Origin: Helicobacter cynogastricus
GTDB lineage: Bacteria; Campylobacterota; Campylobacteria; Campylobacterales; Helicobacteraceae
NCBI RefSeq assembly: GCF_900197855.1
Contig: NZ_FZMQ01000005.1
Coordinates: forward strand, 212,175 to 276,174
Length of the DNA stretch: 64,000 bases
Direction of reading: 5' to 3'
A model generated the notes under the pieces. It ran no database searches. It saw only the letters and a program-made list of their open reading frames with translations, and was not told the origin of the DNA. Numbering within the stretch: the stretch's first letter is position 1; the number at the start of each line of letters is the position of its first letter. Both the position numbers and the translations under genes were made by a program. Positions 7,864-16,966 of this stretch are shown piece after piece.

Positions 7864-9327
7864 GTGGTTCTAGCTCTCAAATACCGCCCTAAACATTTTA
7901 AGGATTTGGCAGGACAAGAAAGTGTATCTAAAACTCTAAGTTTGGCTTTAGAGCGAGGGTGTTTGGCGCATGCCTATCTTTTTAGTGGGCTTAGGGGTTC
8001 GGGCAAGACTTCTAGTGCGCGTATTTTTGCCCGCGCCTTGCAGTGCGAAAAAGCCCCTACTAGTACTCCCTGTGATGTCTGTGCTAATTGTGTGGATGCA
8101 TTGCAGAATAAGCATTTAGATATTATTGAAATGGATGGCGCGTCTAACCGACGCATTGAAGACATCCGCGATGTGATCGAACAAACCAAGTACCAACCTA
8201 GTATGGGGGCTTTTAAGGTTTTCATCATTGATGAAGTGCACATGCTCACTAAAGAGGCTTTTAACGCACTTTTAAAAACCTTAGAAGAACCCCCCGCGCA
8301 TGTGAAATTCATTTTGGCTACTACAGACCCACTCAAACTCCCCGCCACCATTCTTAGCCGCACCCAACATTTTCATTTTAAAAAAATCCCCTCTAAAGTC
8401 ATTGTAGCGCATTTGCAACACATCTTAAATTTAGAAGGAGTGGAATATCAAGAAGGGGTTTTAGAGATATTAGCTAGAAGTGGGGGAGGGAGTTTACGAG
8501 ATACTTTAACCCTCACAGAACAAGCCATTAGCTATAGCGCGGGCTCTCTCACTCTTGAGAGGATCACACAAATGTTAGGTCTGGTGGATGCGCAAGTTTT
8601 GCATGATTTTTTTCAAACCCTTAGGGATAATCCGGAGCGCGTTTGCGACTCTTTGGCCCTTTTTGAGGAATACGATCCACAGATAGTGCTTGATGAGATG
8701 TCTCTTTTTCTTAAAGAAGCCTTGCTTCATAAAACCTTTCCAATCGCTTTAGTGGACGCGTGGATGGGTGTTTTGGCTCAAGCTAAAGCTCTTTTGCATG
8801 CAGGTGCAGATGGGGATTTTGTCTTAACCCTGAGCGTGCTCAAAATGCAAGCAACGCTCGCACCCCAAGCACCATCAGCCTCCCAACGCCCTACGCCAGT
8901 AGCCATTCAAACCCCAGCACCAACCCCCACATCACGCAAACAGCTCACCCCTCAGGAACTTTTTGAGAAACTTATTACAAGGATTCATGCCCACAATCCC
9001 AATTTAGGCGACCTCTTTAAAAAATTTGTCCAATTCCATGCTTTTGAAAACAAGACTCTTTGGTGGGTTTCGAGTGCTGATACCTCTTCTAAAGAAATCT
9101 TGATGCAAAACTTTGAATTGATTAAACAACTTGTAGTAGAGGTCTTTGGCGAGGGCGTGCAGGTTCAAGCCCTAAAAATTACTCCTCCCTCTCCCTCTGC
9201 CTCTTCTTCAACTCCCCCTCCAGTAATTCCAAATTTGCGCGAGCAGTTTATGCAAGAAAATTCCAATTTAGTAGGAGCGATGCAAGAGCATTTGGGGATT
9301 ATTGATGTCAAGGTGGAAAAATCTTGA
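7864..9327 (+). CDS. dnaX: DNA polymerase III subunit gamma/tau
   Basis: DnaX is the ATPase motor of the clamp loader. The GTG start gives MVLALKYRPKHFKDLAG, followed by Walker A GLRGSGKTSSARIFA, a zinc site formed by CEKAPTSTPCDVCANC, and the DEVHMLTKEAFNALLKTLEE segment with Walker B and the SRC-like LSRTQHFHF. After about residue 330 there is a Pro/Thr/Ala-rich linker and a short C-terminal domain. The total of 487 residues is shorter than the roughly 570 I recall for H. pylori. It starts the dnaX-tsaE-lptB-rpoN operon, overlapping tsaE by 4 bp. Confidence 0.95.
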   Translation: MVLALKYRPKHFKDLAGQESVSKTLSLALERGCLAHAYLFSGLRGSGKTSSARIFARALQCEKAPTSTPCDVCANCVDALQNKHLDIIEMDGASNRRIEDIRDVIEQTKYQPSMGAFKVFIIDEVHMLTKEAFNALLKTLEEPPAHVKFILATTDPLKLPATILSRTQHFHFKKIPSKVIVAHLQHILNLEGVEYQEGVLEILARSGGGSLRDTLTLTEQAISYSAGSLTLERITQMLGLVDAQVLHDFFQTLRDNPERVCDSLALFEEYDPQIVLDEMSLFLKEALLHKTFPIALVDAWMGVLAQAKALLHAGADGDFVLTLSVLKMQATLAPQAPSASQRPTPVAIQTPAPTPTSRKQLTPQELFEKLITRIHAHNPNLGDLFKKFVQFHAFENKTLWWVSSADTSSKEILMQNFELIKQLVVEVFGEGVQVQALKITPPSPSASSSTPPPVIPNLREQFMQENSNLVGAMQEHLGIIDVKVEKS

Positions 9328-9743
9328 AAGAGATTACAGCAGGGCTGCAGGATTTAAATCTAGTATTGGATTATTTAGATCAGTGGTGCAAGGTGCACAC
9401 GATCGTTTTGTTGCGAGGTGATCTAGGCAGTGGTAAGACAACTTTAGTGCAGCATTTTTGTACACGCCACCATGCTCTCTGGGCAACTTCGCCCACTTTT
9501 ACTTTGGCGCATCACTACCCCGGAGGCGACTTTGAGATTTACCATTATGATTTTTACCGCAAAGATGTTCAAGAACTTTTGTTGATGGGGGTTTTGGATC
9601 ATTTGCAACATGTGGGAGTGCATTTTGTAGAATGGGGAACGGAGACTTTAAGGAAAATACTGATCCAAGCAGGTTTTGAAGTGCTTGTCATCACGCTAGA
9701 GAGAAAAGATCATCTTTGTTGCTATAGGTTCAATAATGGATAA
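9324..9743 (+). CDS. tsaE: tRNA t6A biosynthesis ATPase TsaE
   Basis: TsaE is the ATPase that supports the TsaD-TsaB complex making N6-threonylcarbamoyladenosine in ANN-decoding tRNAs. The 139-residue protein has Walker [18 protein letters not shown] at about residues 30-46, [11 protein letters not shown] and the YHYDFYR motif typical of the family, and ends with FVEWGTETL-like helices. It overlaps dnaX and lptB, so translation is coupled. It matches H. pylori HP0716 in position. Confidence 0.92.
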   Translation: MKEITAGLQDLNLVLDYLDQWCKVHTIVLLRGDLGSGKTTLVQHFCTRHHALWATSPTFTLAHHYPGGDFEIYHYDFYRKDVQELLLMGVLDHLQHVGVHFVEWGTETLRKILIQAGFEVLVITLERKDHLCCYRFNNG

Positions 9744-10458
9744 ACTTAGTGCGATCAATTTGAGCAAACAGATTAAAAAAACTAAGATTGTGCATGATGT
9801 TTCTTTAGAAGTGGAGAGTGGACAGGTAGTAGGGTTGTTAGGCCCTAATGGTGCAGGCAAAACCACTACTTTTTATATGATTTGTGGCCTTTTGCAACCT
9901 AGTGGAGGAAAAGTTACCCTTAATGACATCGATCTTTCTAGCTATCCTTTACATAAACGATCTAATCTAGGAATTGGCTATCTGCCTCAAGAATCGAGCA
10001 TTTTTAAGGATTTGAGCGTTTTGGATAATCTTATGCTGGCTGCTCAGACCACTTTTAAAAGTTCTAAGGAAGCCATGCAGCGCATTGAGGAAATGCTAGA
10101 AGCGTTTAATATTCAAGCCATTCAAGATCGCAAGGGCATGTCTTTGAGCGGGGGGGAGAGGCGACGCGTGGAGATTGCACGCGCTCTTATTAAAAATCCT
10201 AAATTTATTTTGCTTGATGAGCCGTTTGCAGGAGTCGATCCCATTGCAGTCTTGGATATTCAAAAAATCATCGATCGACTTGTACAAATGAATATTGGCG
10301 TACTCATTACCGATCATAATGTGCGTGAAACTTTGAGTGTGTGCCATCGGGCATATGTGATTAAAAGTGGCACCTTGTTAGCCAGTGGCAGTAGTGATCA
10401 AATTTATGAAAATGAGTTGGTCAGAAAACATTACTTAGGCGAGCATTTTAAAGCATGA
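9736..10458 (+). CDS. lptB: Lipopolysaccharide export ATPase LptB
   Basis: LptB powers LptFG to move lipopolysaccharide from the inner membrane across the periplasm. The 240-residue ABC ATPase has Walker [17 protein letters not shown] (residues 35-50), the Q-loop [13 protein letters not shown], the signature [15 protein letters not shown], Walker [14 protein letters not shown] and the switch His in [10 protein letters not shown]. These are the exact LptB-type sequences rather than a general ABC protein. It sits directly before rpoN, an arrangement shared with many bacteria. Confidence 0.95.
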   Translation: MDKLSAINLSKQIKKTKIVHDVSLEVESGQVVGLLGPNGAGKTTTFYMICGLLQPSGGKVTLNDIDLSSYPLHKRSNLGIGYLPQESSIFKDLSVLDNLMLAAQTTFKSSKEAMQRIEEMLEAFNIQAIQDRKGMSLSGGERRRVEIARALIKNPKFILLDEPFAGVDPIAVLDIQKIIDRLVQMNIGVLITDHNVRETLSVCHRAYVIKSGTLLASGSSDQIYENELVRKHYLGEHFKA

Positions 10459-11735
10459 TGGCCATTTTACGCCCCACCCCCACCCCCACCCCCAAAGGCA
10501 AGCTTTCTGCTACGCTCAAGAGTTGGTTACCTATTTTGCAAAGTGGGCCTTTAGAAATCGAAGAAACTCTGCAAGCTTATGTACAAGATAATCCTTGTGT
10601 GCGTGTACAAAGCGCATTGAACACAGATTTTAGTACCCAGAAATTTTACAAGCCCCTCCGTCCTAGCCTTAAAAACACCATGAGTGATAAAATTGAGAGT
10701 TTGAGCGTGCGCCCTCCAACTCTCTATGAAGCTCTGATTTGGCAACTCTTGCCTCCCCTATTCCCTACAGAGATTTCTTTAAAGATTGCCACAGATATTA
10801 TCGATAATCTTAATCCGGAAGGGTATTTTGAAGGAGATATACAGGGGCAGGCTTTAGCCTTAGGTGTTTCTGTAGAAAATTATGAAAAGGTGCGGCAACG
10901 CTTTGCCTATTTAGACCCGCCCGGTGTAGGGGCACTGGGGCTAGAAGAGAGCTTTTTGTTCCAACTTGCTCATCACGATGAATTGGATACACCCACTTAC
11001 AATCTCTGTATTGAGATTATACACCACCTTGAAAAGCATAAAGATTTTAGTCATTTAGAGGACTATCATAAGGCAATGAAAGTGATCACTTCCTTTAAAA
11101 CCCCTCCTGCCATTGATTTTAGTGGCATGTCTTTACCCGTGATCCCCGACCTCTTCATCTGCGAAGATAATGGCGAGGTTTCTGTGCGTCTCAACGATGC
11201 CTATTATCCCCAAATTGTAATCGAGGAGTTAAATATCAAGGAGTCTTGTGGCTATCTCAAGGAAAAACTTAAAGAAGCTAGGGATTTAGTAGATGCTCTG
11301 CAAATGCGCCAACAAACGCTTTTAAAAATTGGTCTAATGCTTGTGGAGTACCAATATGATTTTTTTCAAGGCAAAGAGATCAAGCCTATGCGCTTGGTAG
11401 ATCTTGCTAATGAATTTGGTTATTCAACCAGCACGATTTCACGCGCTATTGCTAACAAATATTTAGAATGTAACAGAGGTATTTTCCCCATTAAAAATTT
11501 TTTCACAACAGCACTAGAGGGAGATATTTCTAATGCCTCTATCAAGGATTTTATCTTGGAGAGTGTCAAGCAAGAAAACCCACAGCACCCTCTGAGTGAT
11601 ATAAAATTGTTGGAATTGGTTGAAAATAAGTTTGGACTTAAAATAGTGCGCCGTACCATTACTAAATACCGCAAACTTTTAAACATTGCTAGCTCTTCGG
11701 AACGCAAAAAACTCTATAGTTTGCGTGCACCTTAA
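10455..11735 (+). CDS. rpoN: RNA polymerase sigma-54 factor
   Basis: Sigma-54 drives the middle flagellar genes (hook, minor flagellins) in Helicobacter with the activator FlgR. The 426-residue protein has an activator-contact region I ([20 protein letters not shown]), a core-binding region, a helix-turn-helix [20 protein letters not shown] and an RpoN box VRRTITKYR (ARRTVAKYR in most species) near residue 407. A hexamer repeat after the start codes for Pro-Thr pairs. ATG ATG gives two adjacent starts, the first overlapping the lptB stop. Confidence 0.95.
   Translation: MMAILRPTPTPTPKGKLSATLKSWLPILQSGPLEIEETLQAYVQDNPCVRVQSALNTDFSTQKFYKPLRPSLKNTMSDKIESLSVRPPTLYEALIWQLLPPLFPTEISLKIATDIIDNLNPEGYFEGDIQGQALALGVSVENYEKVRQRFAYLDPPGVGALGLEESFLFQLAHHDELDTPTYNLCIEIIHHLEKHKDFSHLEDYHKAMKVITSFKTPPAIDFSGMSLPVIPDLFICEDNGEVSVRLNDAYYPQIVIEELNIKESCGYLKEKLKEARDLVDALQMRQQTLLKIGLMLVEYQYDFFQGKEIKPMRLVDLANEFGYSTSTISRAIANKYLECNRGIFPIKNFFTTALEGDISNASIKDFILESVKQENPQHPLSDIKLLELVENKFGLKIVRRTITKYRKLLNIASSSERKKLYSLRAP
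10472..10494 (+). repeat. In-frame CCCCCA hexamer repeat inside rpoN
   Basis: Three to four tandem CCCCAC-type hexamers at the 5' end of rpoN encode a run of Pro-Thr. Unit changes would alter the length of the protein tip by two residues without breaking the frame. Confidence 0.7.
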
Positions 11736-11747
11736 GTCAAGGCGTGC

Positions 11748-11753
11748 TAAAAT
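11748..11753 (+). promoter_or_regulatory. Putative -10 (TAAAAT) for the 11776 gene
   Basis: GTGCTAAAATCC, 23 bp before the ATG at 11776, has the Helicobacter GC-TAWAAT form. AAAGGAAGCCT just before the ATG supplies the ribosome binding site. Confidence 0.45.
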
Positions 11754-11775
11754 CCTCTTTTTTTAAAGGAAGCCT

Positions 11776-12087
11776 ATGGAGACATTGAAACTAAGCGATG
11801 ATGCCTTATTTGCTTTATTTACCAGCATGAGTACCCCTACAAACCCCCATCAAGCCCACATCTACCTGCAAGCCTTTTCGCATTTTAAGCGCATCGCCTT
11901 AGACACAAGCGACTTTGGCTACTCCTTTTATGCCTTAGGAAAAGCTTATGAAGCGGGTCTAGGTGTCGCTAAAGACCTCCAAAAAGCCAAGGGTCTCTAC
12001 ACTGAGGCAATCAAACGCTACCAAACTTATGAGGGGCAAGAAGAATCCCATCTGGAGGCGATTCGCGCCCTAGAGAAATGGCTCTGA
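11776..12087 (+). CDS. Small single Sel1-repeat protein
   Basis: This is a 103-residue cytoplasmic-looking protein without a signal peptide. Residues 55-90 (YSFYALGKAYEAGLGVAKDL then KAKGLYTEAIKRY) form one Sel1-like TPR-type repeat, with a second, degenerate helical pair before it. Such repeats mediate protein contacts, but the partner is unknown. It follows rpoN with its own likely promoter and overlaps the 3' end of the convergent gene at 12070 by 18 bp. Confidence 0.65.
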   Translation: METLKLSDDALFALFTSMSTPTNPHQAHIYLQAFSHFKRIALDTSDFGYSFYALGKAYEAGLGVAKDLQKAKGLYTEAIKRYQTYEGQEESHLEAIRALEKWL

Positions 12088-12399
12088 GGGGCCATTGTGG
12101 CCACCATGGTCTCTGTGGTGGCGATTGTGCGCGTTTTCTGTATGGTGTTTGTGGTCTCTTCGATGTGTGTTGAGAGGATTGTAATAAGAGTTGCAAATCC
12201 TAGAATTGTGTGGTCTAGGTTCGTGCCTACATTCTTTTTCTTTTAGTGCCATAGTCGCTCCATCTGCAGGAGTGCATGCAAAAATCTCGAGATCGCTAGG
12301 CTTAGGTTCAAAGACTTCTACACTAAAACCTAATTTATTAGCTAATTCTAGGAGAGCTGACAGATTTTCCTGTTTAATATTTTGGACTAACACATCCAT
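12070..12399 (-). CDS. Small protein with histidine-rich, likely metal-binding tail
   Basis: The start chosen is the ATG at 12399, because AAAGGA lies 6 bp before it; the upstream in-frame codons lack a ribosome site. The 109-residue product has an N-terminal half (MDVLVQNIKQENLSALLELA, then GFSVEVFEPKPSDLEIFACT) that reads like a small alpha/beta domain. The tail has 11 His in about 54 residues, clustered as DHKHH and NRHHRDHGGH, plus two Cys. This suggests nickel, zinc or copper binding, by analogy with Helicobacter Hpn proteins, but it is not Hpn itself. I do not recognise the family. Confidence 0.55.
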   Translation of the reverse strand: MDVLVQNIKQENLSALLELANKLGFSVEVFEPKPSDLEIFACTPADGATMALKEKECRHEPRPHNSRICNSYYNPLNTHRRDHKHHTENAHNRHHRDHGGHNGPSEPFL

Positions 12400-12484
12400 A
12401 TAAAATCCTTTTTTTAGAATTCGTGATCTCATGTTAACTTTTTAAAAATAATCAAAATCTAACAGAAACTACGAGGCAATGTGC

Positions 12485-12490
12485 TATAAT
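12485..12490 (+). promoter_or_regulatory. -10 element (TATAAT) of alaS
   Basis: GTGCTATAATGCG is a textbook Helicobacter -10 box. It overlaps the ATG at 12489, so that upstream in-frame ATG cannot be the start. Transcription should begin near 12497. Confidence 0.7.
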
Positions 12491-12509
12491 GCGAAATTTG
12501 GAGAATTCC

Positions 12510-15122
12510 ATGGATATTAAGAATGCTTTTCTGGATTATTTTGAAGCTCTTGGGCATATGCGTGTGCCTAGCTCCAGTCTTGTACCCCAAGACTCCTCAT
12601 TGCTTTTTACTAATGCAGGTATGGTCCAGTTTAAAGATATTTTTTTGGGTACAAGTGCGCCTTTCACCCCACGCGCCACTAGTGCCCAGTTGTGTATGCG
12701 CGCAGGGGGGAAACATAACGATTTAGAAAATGTGGGCTATACCAACCGCCACCATACTCTCTTTGAGATGTTAGGAAATTTCTCCTTTTTTGACTACTTC
12801 AAAGAAGAGGCGATCTCTTACGCCTATGAGTTTGTGCATAAAACTCTAGGGTTTCACAACAAAGATATTTATATTAGCGTACATGAGAAGGACGATCAAG
12901 CTTATCAGCTCTGGCAAAAGTTTGTAAGCCCCGATCACATTAAGAAAATGGGGGATAAGGACAATTTTTGGCAAATGGCGGATACTGGGCCTTGCGGGTA
13001 TTGCAGTGAAATTTATATCGATCAGGGCGCACAGGCTTTCCATTCTGAGCAGGATTATTTCGGGGGCGAGGGGGATCGCTTCTTAGAGATTTGGAACTTG
13101 GTTTTTATGCAATACGATCGCTCCAAAGAGGGTGTACTCACTCCCTTAAGCAAGCCCTGCATTGATACGGGTATGGGGCTAGAGAGGGTGCAGGCTTTGT
13201 TAGAGGGGGTGCAAAATAACTTTGACTCTTCTTTATTTAAGCCTTTGATGACACGCATTGAAGAGGTGTTTGATCTGCCCTATGCTGAGCATAAAGAGTC
13301 CTTTAGGGTTTTAGCCGACCATGCTAGAAGTGTAGCTTTTTTATTGGCAATGGGTGTGTATTTTAGCAATACGGGGCGGGGCTATGTATTGCGCCGTATT
13401 TTGCGCCGTGCGTTAAGACATGGCTACTTATTAGAACATGCTAAGGGACGCGAACTTAAAGACCCTTTCTTTTATAAGATTTTGGGCAGTCTTTGCCTTT
13501 TGATGTCAGATTATCCGATCTTATTGGAACATAAACAAAGTTTAGAAGCCGAGTGTCGTGCTGAAGAAGAGCTATTTTTGAACACTTTGACTAAAGGCAT
13601 GCACCTTTTTGAAACGGCGTTAAGCGAATGCAATGGAATTTTTAGTGGAGCAGTGGCCTTTAAACTCTATGATACCTATGGTTTCCCCTTAGATTTGACA
13701 ATGGATATGTTGCGTGAGAAAAATATAGAAGTCGATTTGGCCGGCTATGAGGCATGCATGCAAGAACAAAGACAACGCTCGCAGTTTAAACAGAGCGATA
13801 CAAAGGACGCTTTAAAATCTTTAGATTTAAGTACTTTAGATCCTAATGTCTTTGAGGGCTATACTCACGAAAATCTGCAAACTCGTGTACAGGCTCTTTA
13901 CGCTCTCAATGTGCAGGGGAAGATGGTGTCTGTAGAATTTGTAAAAGAGGGAGAGGCCTATGTGGTACTAGAAAAAACCCCTTTTTATCCTCAAGGAGGG
14001 GGGCCTGTTGGAGATAAAGGCGTGTTGTTAGATAATCATAACAAGCCAGTTGCAAAGGTTTTGGACACACAAAAAATGGGTCTTGTAAATGTTAGCTTGA
14101 TAGAGTGCATAGAGGCACTTAAGGTGGGGCAAGTTGTTAATGCTAAGGTGCATGATCGTGCTGAGATTGCTAAACACCATAGTGCTACTCATCTATTACA
14201 TCTTGCTCTTAAAGAGGTTTTAAGTAGGGTTGCACAGGCAGAAAAACGAGAGGTGCAAATCCAGCAAAAGGGTAGCCACATAGAGGCCGATCGCTTGCGT
14301 TTTGATTTTAGTTTTTATCGTGCTTTGAGCGAATTGGAGTTAACCGATGTGGAAGATTTCGTTAATGCACAGATTGCTCAAGGTGCGCGCACGAATGTCC
14401 AAAATTTGGATACTATACAGGCCAAAGCATGTGGTGCTGTGATGCTTTTTGAGGACAAATACCTAGAAGAGGTGCGGGTTGTCCAGATTGCCGATAGCCT
14501 AGAGGCATGCGGGGGTGTACATGTGGCTGATAGCGCACATATTGGAGGTTTTGCCATCACAAAGAGCTCTAGTGTAAGTGCGGGAGTTAGGCGCATTGAG
14601 GCGGTGTGTGGAAAAGCCTATTACAACTTTATTGCTACGGAACGACGGATTCTTAAAGAGGCACGCCAAAGACTCAAGACTCAAGACATTCTTAAAGCCT
14701 TAGACAGCAAGCAAACCGCCGGTGCGATCAAAAAAAGTTGTCTGCATTTGGTGCGTTGGCATCCTATCGCCAATAAGCAACTGGCCATTTTAAGAGCTCA
14801 AAAAGAGGATATTAAGGAGTTTTTTAGCCTAGTAGATACTCATAAGAAACAACAAAAACCTCTCGTTGCGGTGTTTCTCCACCACAATACTCAAAAGCAG
14901 TCTTTAGAAGTTTCCTTAAAGTCTGTGGGTGGGGATGATATGCTTGCCCTATTAGCTCTTTTAAGAAGCGCGTTAGAAACTTTGGAATATGGTCTTAAAG
15001 GTGGTGGCAAAAAAGATTTTGTCTCGATTGTCGTAACTCATAAACAAGGTTTGGAGCTTGAAGCTGTCGAGAAGATTGAAGCAATTCTTAAAGAAAAAAT
15101 TTTAGAGGCAATGGCACGCTAA
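12510..15122 (+). CDS. alaS: Alanyl-tRNA synthetase
   Basis: AlaRS charges tRNA-Ala and edits mischarged Ser and Gly. The start at 12510 is preferred over 12489 because the -10 box overlaps 12489 and GGAG lies 6 bp before 12510; it gives MDIKNAFLDYFEALGHMRVP. Domains in order are the class II catalytic core (residues 1-250, FTNAGMVQFKDIFLG, GKHNDLENVG), the tRNA-recognition helices, the editing domain with HHSATHLLH and CGGVHV zinc-ligand motifs near 557-665, and the C-terminal oligomerisation domain. At 870 residues the length is normal. Its end overlaps ccoS by 1 bp. Confidence 0.96.
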   Translation: MDIKNAFLDYFEALGHMRVPSSSLVPQDSSLLFTNAGMVQFKDIFLGTSAPFTPRATSAQLCMRAGGKHNDLENVGYTNRHHTLFEMLGNFSFFDYFKEEAISYAYEFVHKTLGFHNKDIYISVHEKDDQAYQLWQKFVSPDHIKKMGDKDNFWQMADTGPCGYCSEIYIDQGAQAFHSEQDYFGGEGDRFLEIWNLVFMQYDRSKEGVLTPLSKPCIDTGMGLERVQALLEGVQNNFDSSLFKPLMTRIEEVFDLPYAEHKESFRVLADHARSVAFLLAMGVYFSNTGRGYVLRRILRRALRHGYLLEHAKGRELKDPFFYKILGSLCLLMSDYPILLEHKQSLEAECRAEEELFLNTLTKGMHLFETALSECNGIFSGAVAFKLYDTYGFPLDLTMDMLREKNIEVDLAGYEACMQEQRQRSQFKQSDTKDALKSLDLSTLDPNVFEGYTHENLQTRVQALYALNVQGKMVSVEFVKEGEAYVVLEKTPFYPQGGGPVGDKGVLLDNHNKPVAKVLDTQKMGLVNVSLIECIEALKVGQVVNAKVHDRAEIAKHHSATHLLHLALKEVLSRVAQAEKREVQIQQKGSHIEADRLRFDFSFYRALSELELTDVEDFVNAQIAQGARTNVQNLDTIQAKACGAVMLFEDKYLEEVRVVQIADSLEACGGVHVADSAHIGGFAITKSSSVSAGVRRIEAVCGKAYYNFIATERRILKEARQRLKTQDILKALDSKQTAGAIKKSCLHLVRWHPIANKQLAILRAQKEDIKEFFSLVDTHKKQQKPLVAVFLHHNTQKQSLEVSLKSVGGDDMLALLALLRSALETLEYGLKGGGKKDFVSIVVTHKQGLELEAVEKIEAILKEKILEAMAR

Positions 15123-15319
15123 TGCATACTAACACTCTTTTTTTAATGCTTTTTGTTTCGTTAATTTTAGGTTTAGTAGGGCTACTTATTTTCCTTTGGG
15201 GTTTAAGAAGTAAACAATTCAATGATGAAACAAAGATGCTAGAAGTCTTGCTCTATGATAGCCCTAGCGATCTGAATACGGCCAAGCAAGAAGAGCTTAA
15301 GTCTAAGAAGAAAGGATAG
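15122..15319 (+). CDS. ccoS: cbb3-type cytochrome oxidase maturation protein CcoS-like
   Basis: This is a 65-residue protein with one N-terminal membrane helix (LFLMLFVSLILGLVGLLIFL) followed by WGLRSKQFNDETK and a charged tail. The GL..FLWG..S.QF.D pattern is that of CcoS, which assists cofactor insertion into cbb3 oxidase, the only terminal oxidase type of Helicobacter. The ATG overlaps the alaS stop. Small size limits certainty, but the motif match is good. Confidence 0.75.
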   Translation: MHTNTLFLMLFVSLILGLVGLLIFLWGLRSKQFNDETKMLEVLLYDSPSDLNTAKQEELKSKKKG

Positions 15320-15320
15320 T

Positions 15321-16274
15321 ATGAGCGATTTATACGATGTTGTGGTGATAGGAGCAGGGCCTAGTGGGATTGCCAGCGCGGTAGAATGCAAGCTCAATGG
15401 GATTGCAAAGGTGCTTTTATGTGAAAAAGAGGCGCAGAGTTGCGGGATGATTCGCAAGTATTACAAAGCACATAAACGAGTGGACAAAGATTACCGCAAG
15501 CAGGTGGTGGACATTAAGGGGCATATTCCCTTTGGCGACACGGACAAAGAAGGCGCGCTAGAAGTGATGGAAAAGGCTTTGATAGAACATGGTGTTGAGG
15601 TACTCTACCAGATGGGTATTGAGAATGTGGTCAAAAAAGACACGCATTTTGAGGTCATGAGCGGTTCTAATCAAGTATTCAAGACTAAAAGCGTGGTGGT
15701 CGCCATTGGGAAAATGGGACAGCCTAACCGCCCCTCTTATCCCATTCCTGTAGAGGTGATGCGTCAAGTGGTCTATAGTATTAATGACTGCAAAGAAAAA
15801 GAAGATGTGTTGGTTGTGGGTGGGGGTAATTCGGCGGTGGAATACGCCATCGCCCTAGCCAACACTAATAACACCACACTTAATTACCGCCAAAGCACCT
15901 TTAGTCGCGTGAATGAGGAGAATTTAAGTGCCTTAGAGGAAGCCTTTGAGCGCAATTTGGGGCAAAAATTGGGGGTGGACATTGAGGGGTTAAGTGGGGC
16001 AGATGGCAAAGTACAGGTGCATTTTAAGGACGGCACGCATGAACTTTACGATCGCGTCCTCTTTGCGATTGGGGGTTCTACCCCTTTAGAGTTTTTGAAA
16101 AAATGCAAGGTGGCTTTGAGCCAGAGCAATTTACCCTTAGTGAGCCCTGAACATGAAAGCAGTATTGCTAATCTCTACATTGTGGGCGATATTGTCTACA
16201 AATCCGGAGCGAGCATTGGGATTGGTTTGAACGCGGGCTTTGAAGTGGCTCGAGCGATCAAAGATCGACTCTAA
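15321..16274 (+). CDS. FAD/NAD(P)-dependent thioredoxin-reductase-like flavoprotein
   Basis: This 317-residue flavoprotein has an FAD-binding GAGPSGIASAVEC motif (residues 11-23), a second dinucleotide-binding GGGNSAVEYAIAL motif near residue 167 and the C-terminal FAD motif YIVGDI followed by SIGIGLNAGFEVA. The redox CxxC of true thioredoxin reductase is absent. This matches the TrxR2/HP1164-type Helicobacter protein and the YpdA-type disulfide reductases, whose substrate here is uncertain. It lies 1 bp after ccoS. Confidence 0.8.
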   Translation: MSDLYDVVVIGAGPSGIASAVECKLNGIAKVLLCEKEAQSCGMIRKYYKAHKRVDKDYRKQVVDIKGHIPFGDTDKEGALEVMEKALIEHGVEVLYQMGIENVVKKDTHFEVMSGSNQVFKTKSVVVAIGKMGQPNRPSYPIPVEVMRQVVYSINDCKEKEDVLVVGGGNSAVEYAIALANTNNTTLNYRQSTFSRVNEENLSALEEAFERNLGQKLGVDIEGLSGADGKVQVHFKDGTHELYDRVLFAIGGSTPLEFLKKCKVALSQSNLPLVSPEHESSIANLYIVGDIVYKSGASIGIGLNAGFEVARAIKDRL

Positions 16275-16901
16275 GTGAGAATTCTCTTTTATCTTTGCGC
16301 TTTATGGGTGTTGTTTGTACCCCTACAGGCCCAACCCACACAGAAAGGAAAATCCATGCAACTCTTTAAAGTGTTTGTACACACCAACGATCAAGGCTTC
16401 CTAGACCTCAAGTTTGGAGGCAACGCGCCCGCGCAGTTTTTAGATCATGGACTACCCAAGCGATCTCCAGAAATTAGCTGGGAAGCTGTACCCGGAGCTA
16501 AAAGTTATGCCTTAGAAATTGTGGATGATGATGCTGCTCCGGTGGTAGGCAAGTCCTTTATCCACTGGGTAGTGGGCAATATCAAGGGCACAAAATTAGC
16601 AGAAAACGCCTCTCTAGAAAACAAACATATCGCTCAAGGGGTCAACTCGCTCACAGAGGGCTATTTACGCTCTTCTTTAAGCCCTGAGGAAAAACACACC
16701 TCTAACTTGGCCAATAGTACTTATATTGGTCCTATGCCTCCCAATGCTGATCATCACTACCTTATTCAGGTTTATGCGCTGGATATAGAGCATGTAAATT
16801 TGAAAGTTCCCTTTTTTATTAGCGACCTGCATGATGCGATCAGAGGGCATATTTTGGGCTTGGGGCGTGTGGAATTCAAATACCCCAAAATGGCGCGCTA
16901 A
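16275..16901 (+). CDS. YbhB/YbcL (Raf kinase inhibitor-like) family protein, exported
   Basis: This is a 208-residue protein of the PEBP fold. The GTG start immediately follows the upstream stop and gives a signal peptide ending near QAQPTQ (residues 1-20). Family marks are SPEISWEAVPGAKSYALEI, the DDDAAP motif, FIHWVVGNI and the C-terminal GHILGLGRVEFKY. The PEBP fold binds phospholipid headgroups or small anions; no reaction is known for bacterial members. It resembles H. pylori HP0218. Confidence 0.82.
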   Translation: MRILFYLCALWVLFVPLQAQPTQKGKSMQLFKVFVHTNDQGFLDLKFGGNAPAQFLDHGLPKRSPEISWEAVPGAKSYALEIVDDDAAPVVGKSFIHWVVGNIKGTKLAENASLENKHIAQGVNSLTEGYLRSSLSPEEKHTSNLANSTYIGPMPPNADHHYLIQVYALDIEHVNLKVPFFISDLHDAIRGHILGLGRVEFKYPKMAR

Positions 16902-16966
16902 TAGAGTTTTAAACTTAGGCATGCTAGATTTAGGGTTTTATTTGAACTCTGCGTAAAGGCTTTAGT

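Noticed and set aside
12489-12509. Upstream ATG of alaS as the start
   Set aside because: The TATAAT box at 12485-12490 overlaps this ATG, so it would not be in the transcript; the ATG at 12510 has a ribosome site and matches the usual N-terminus.
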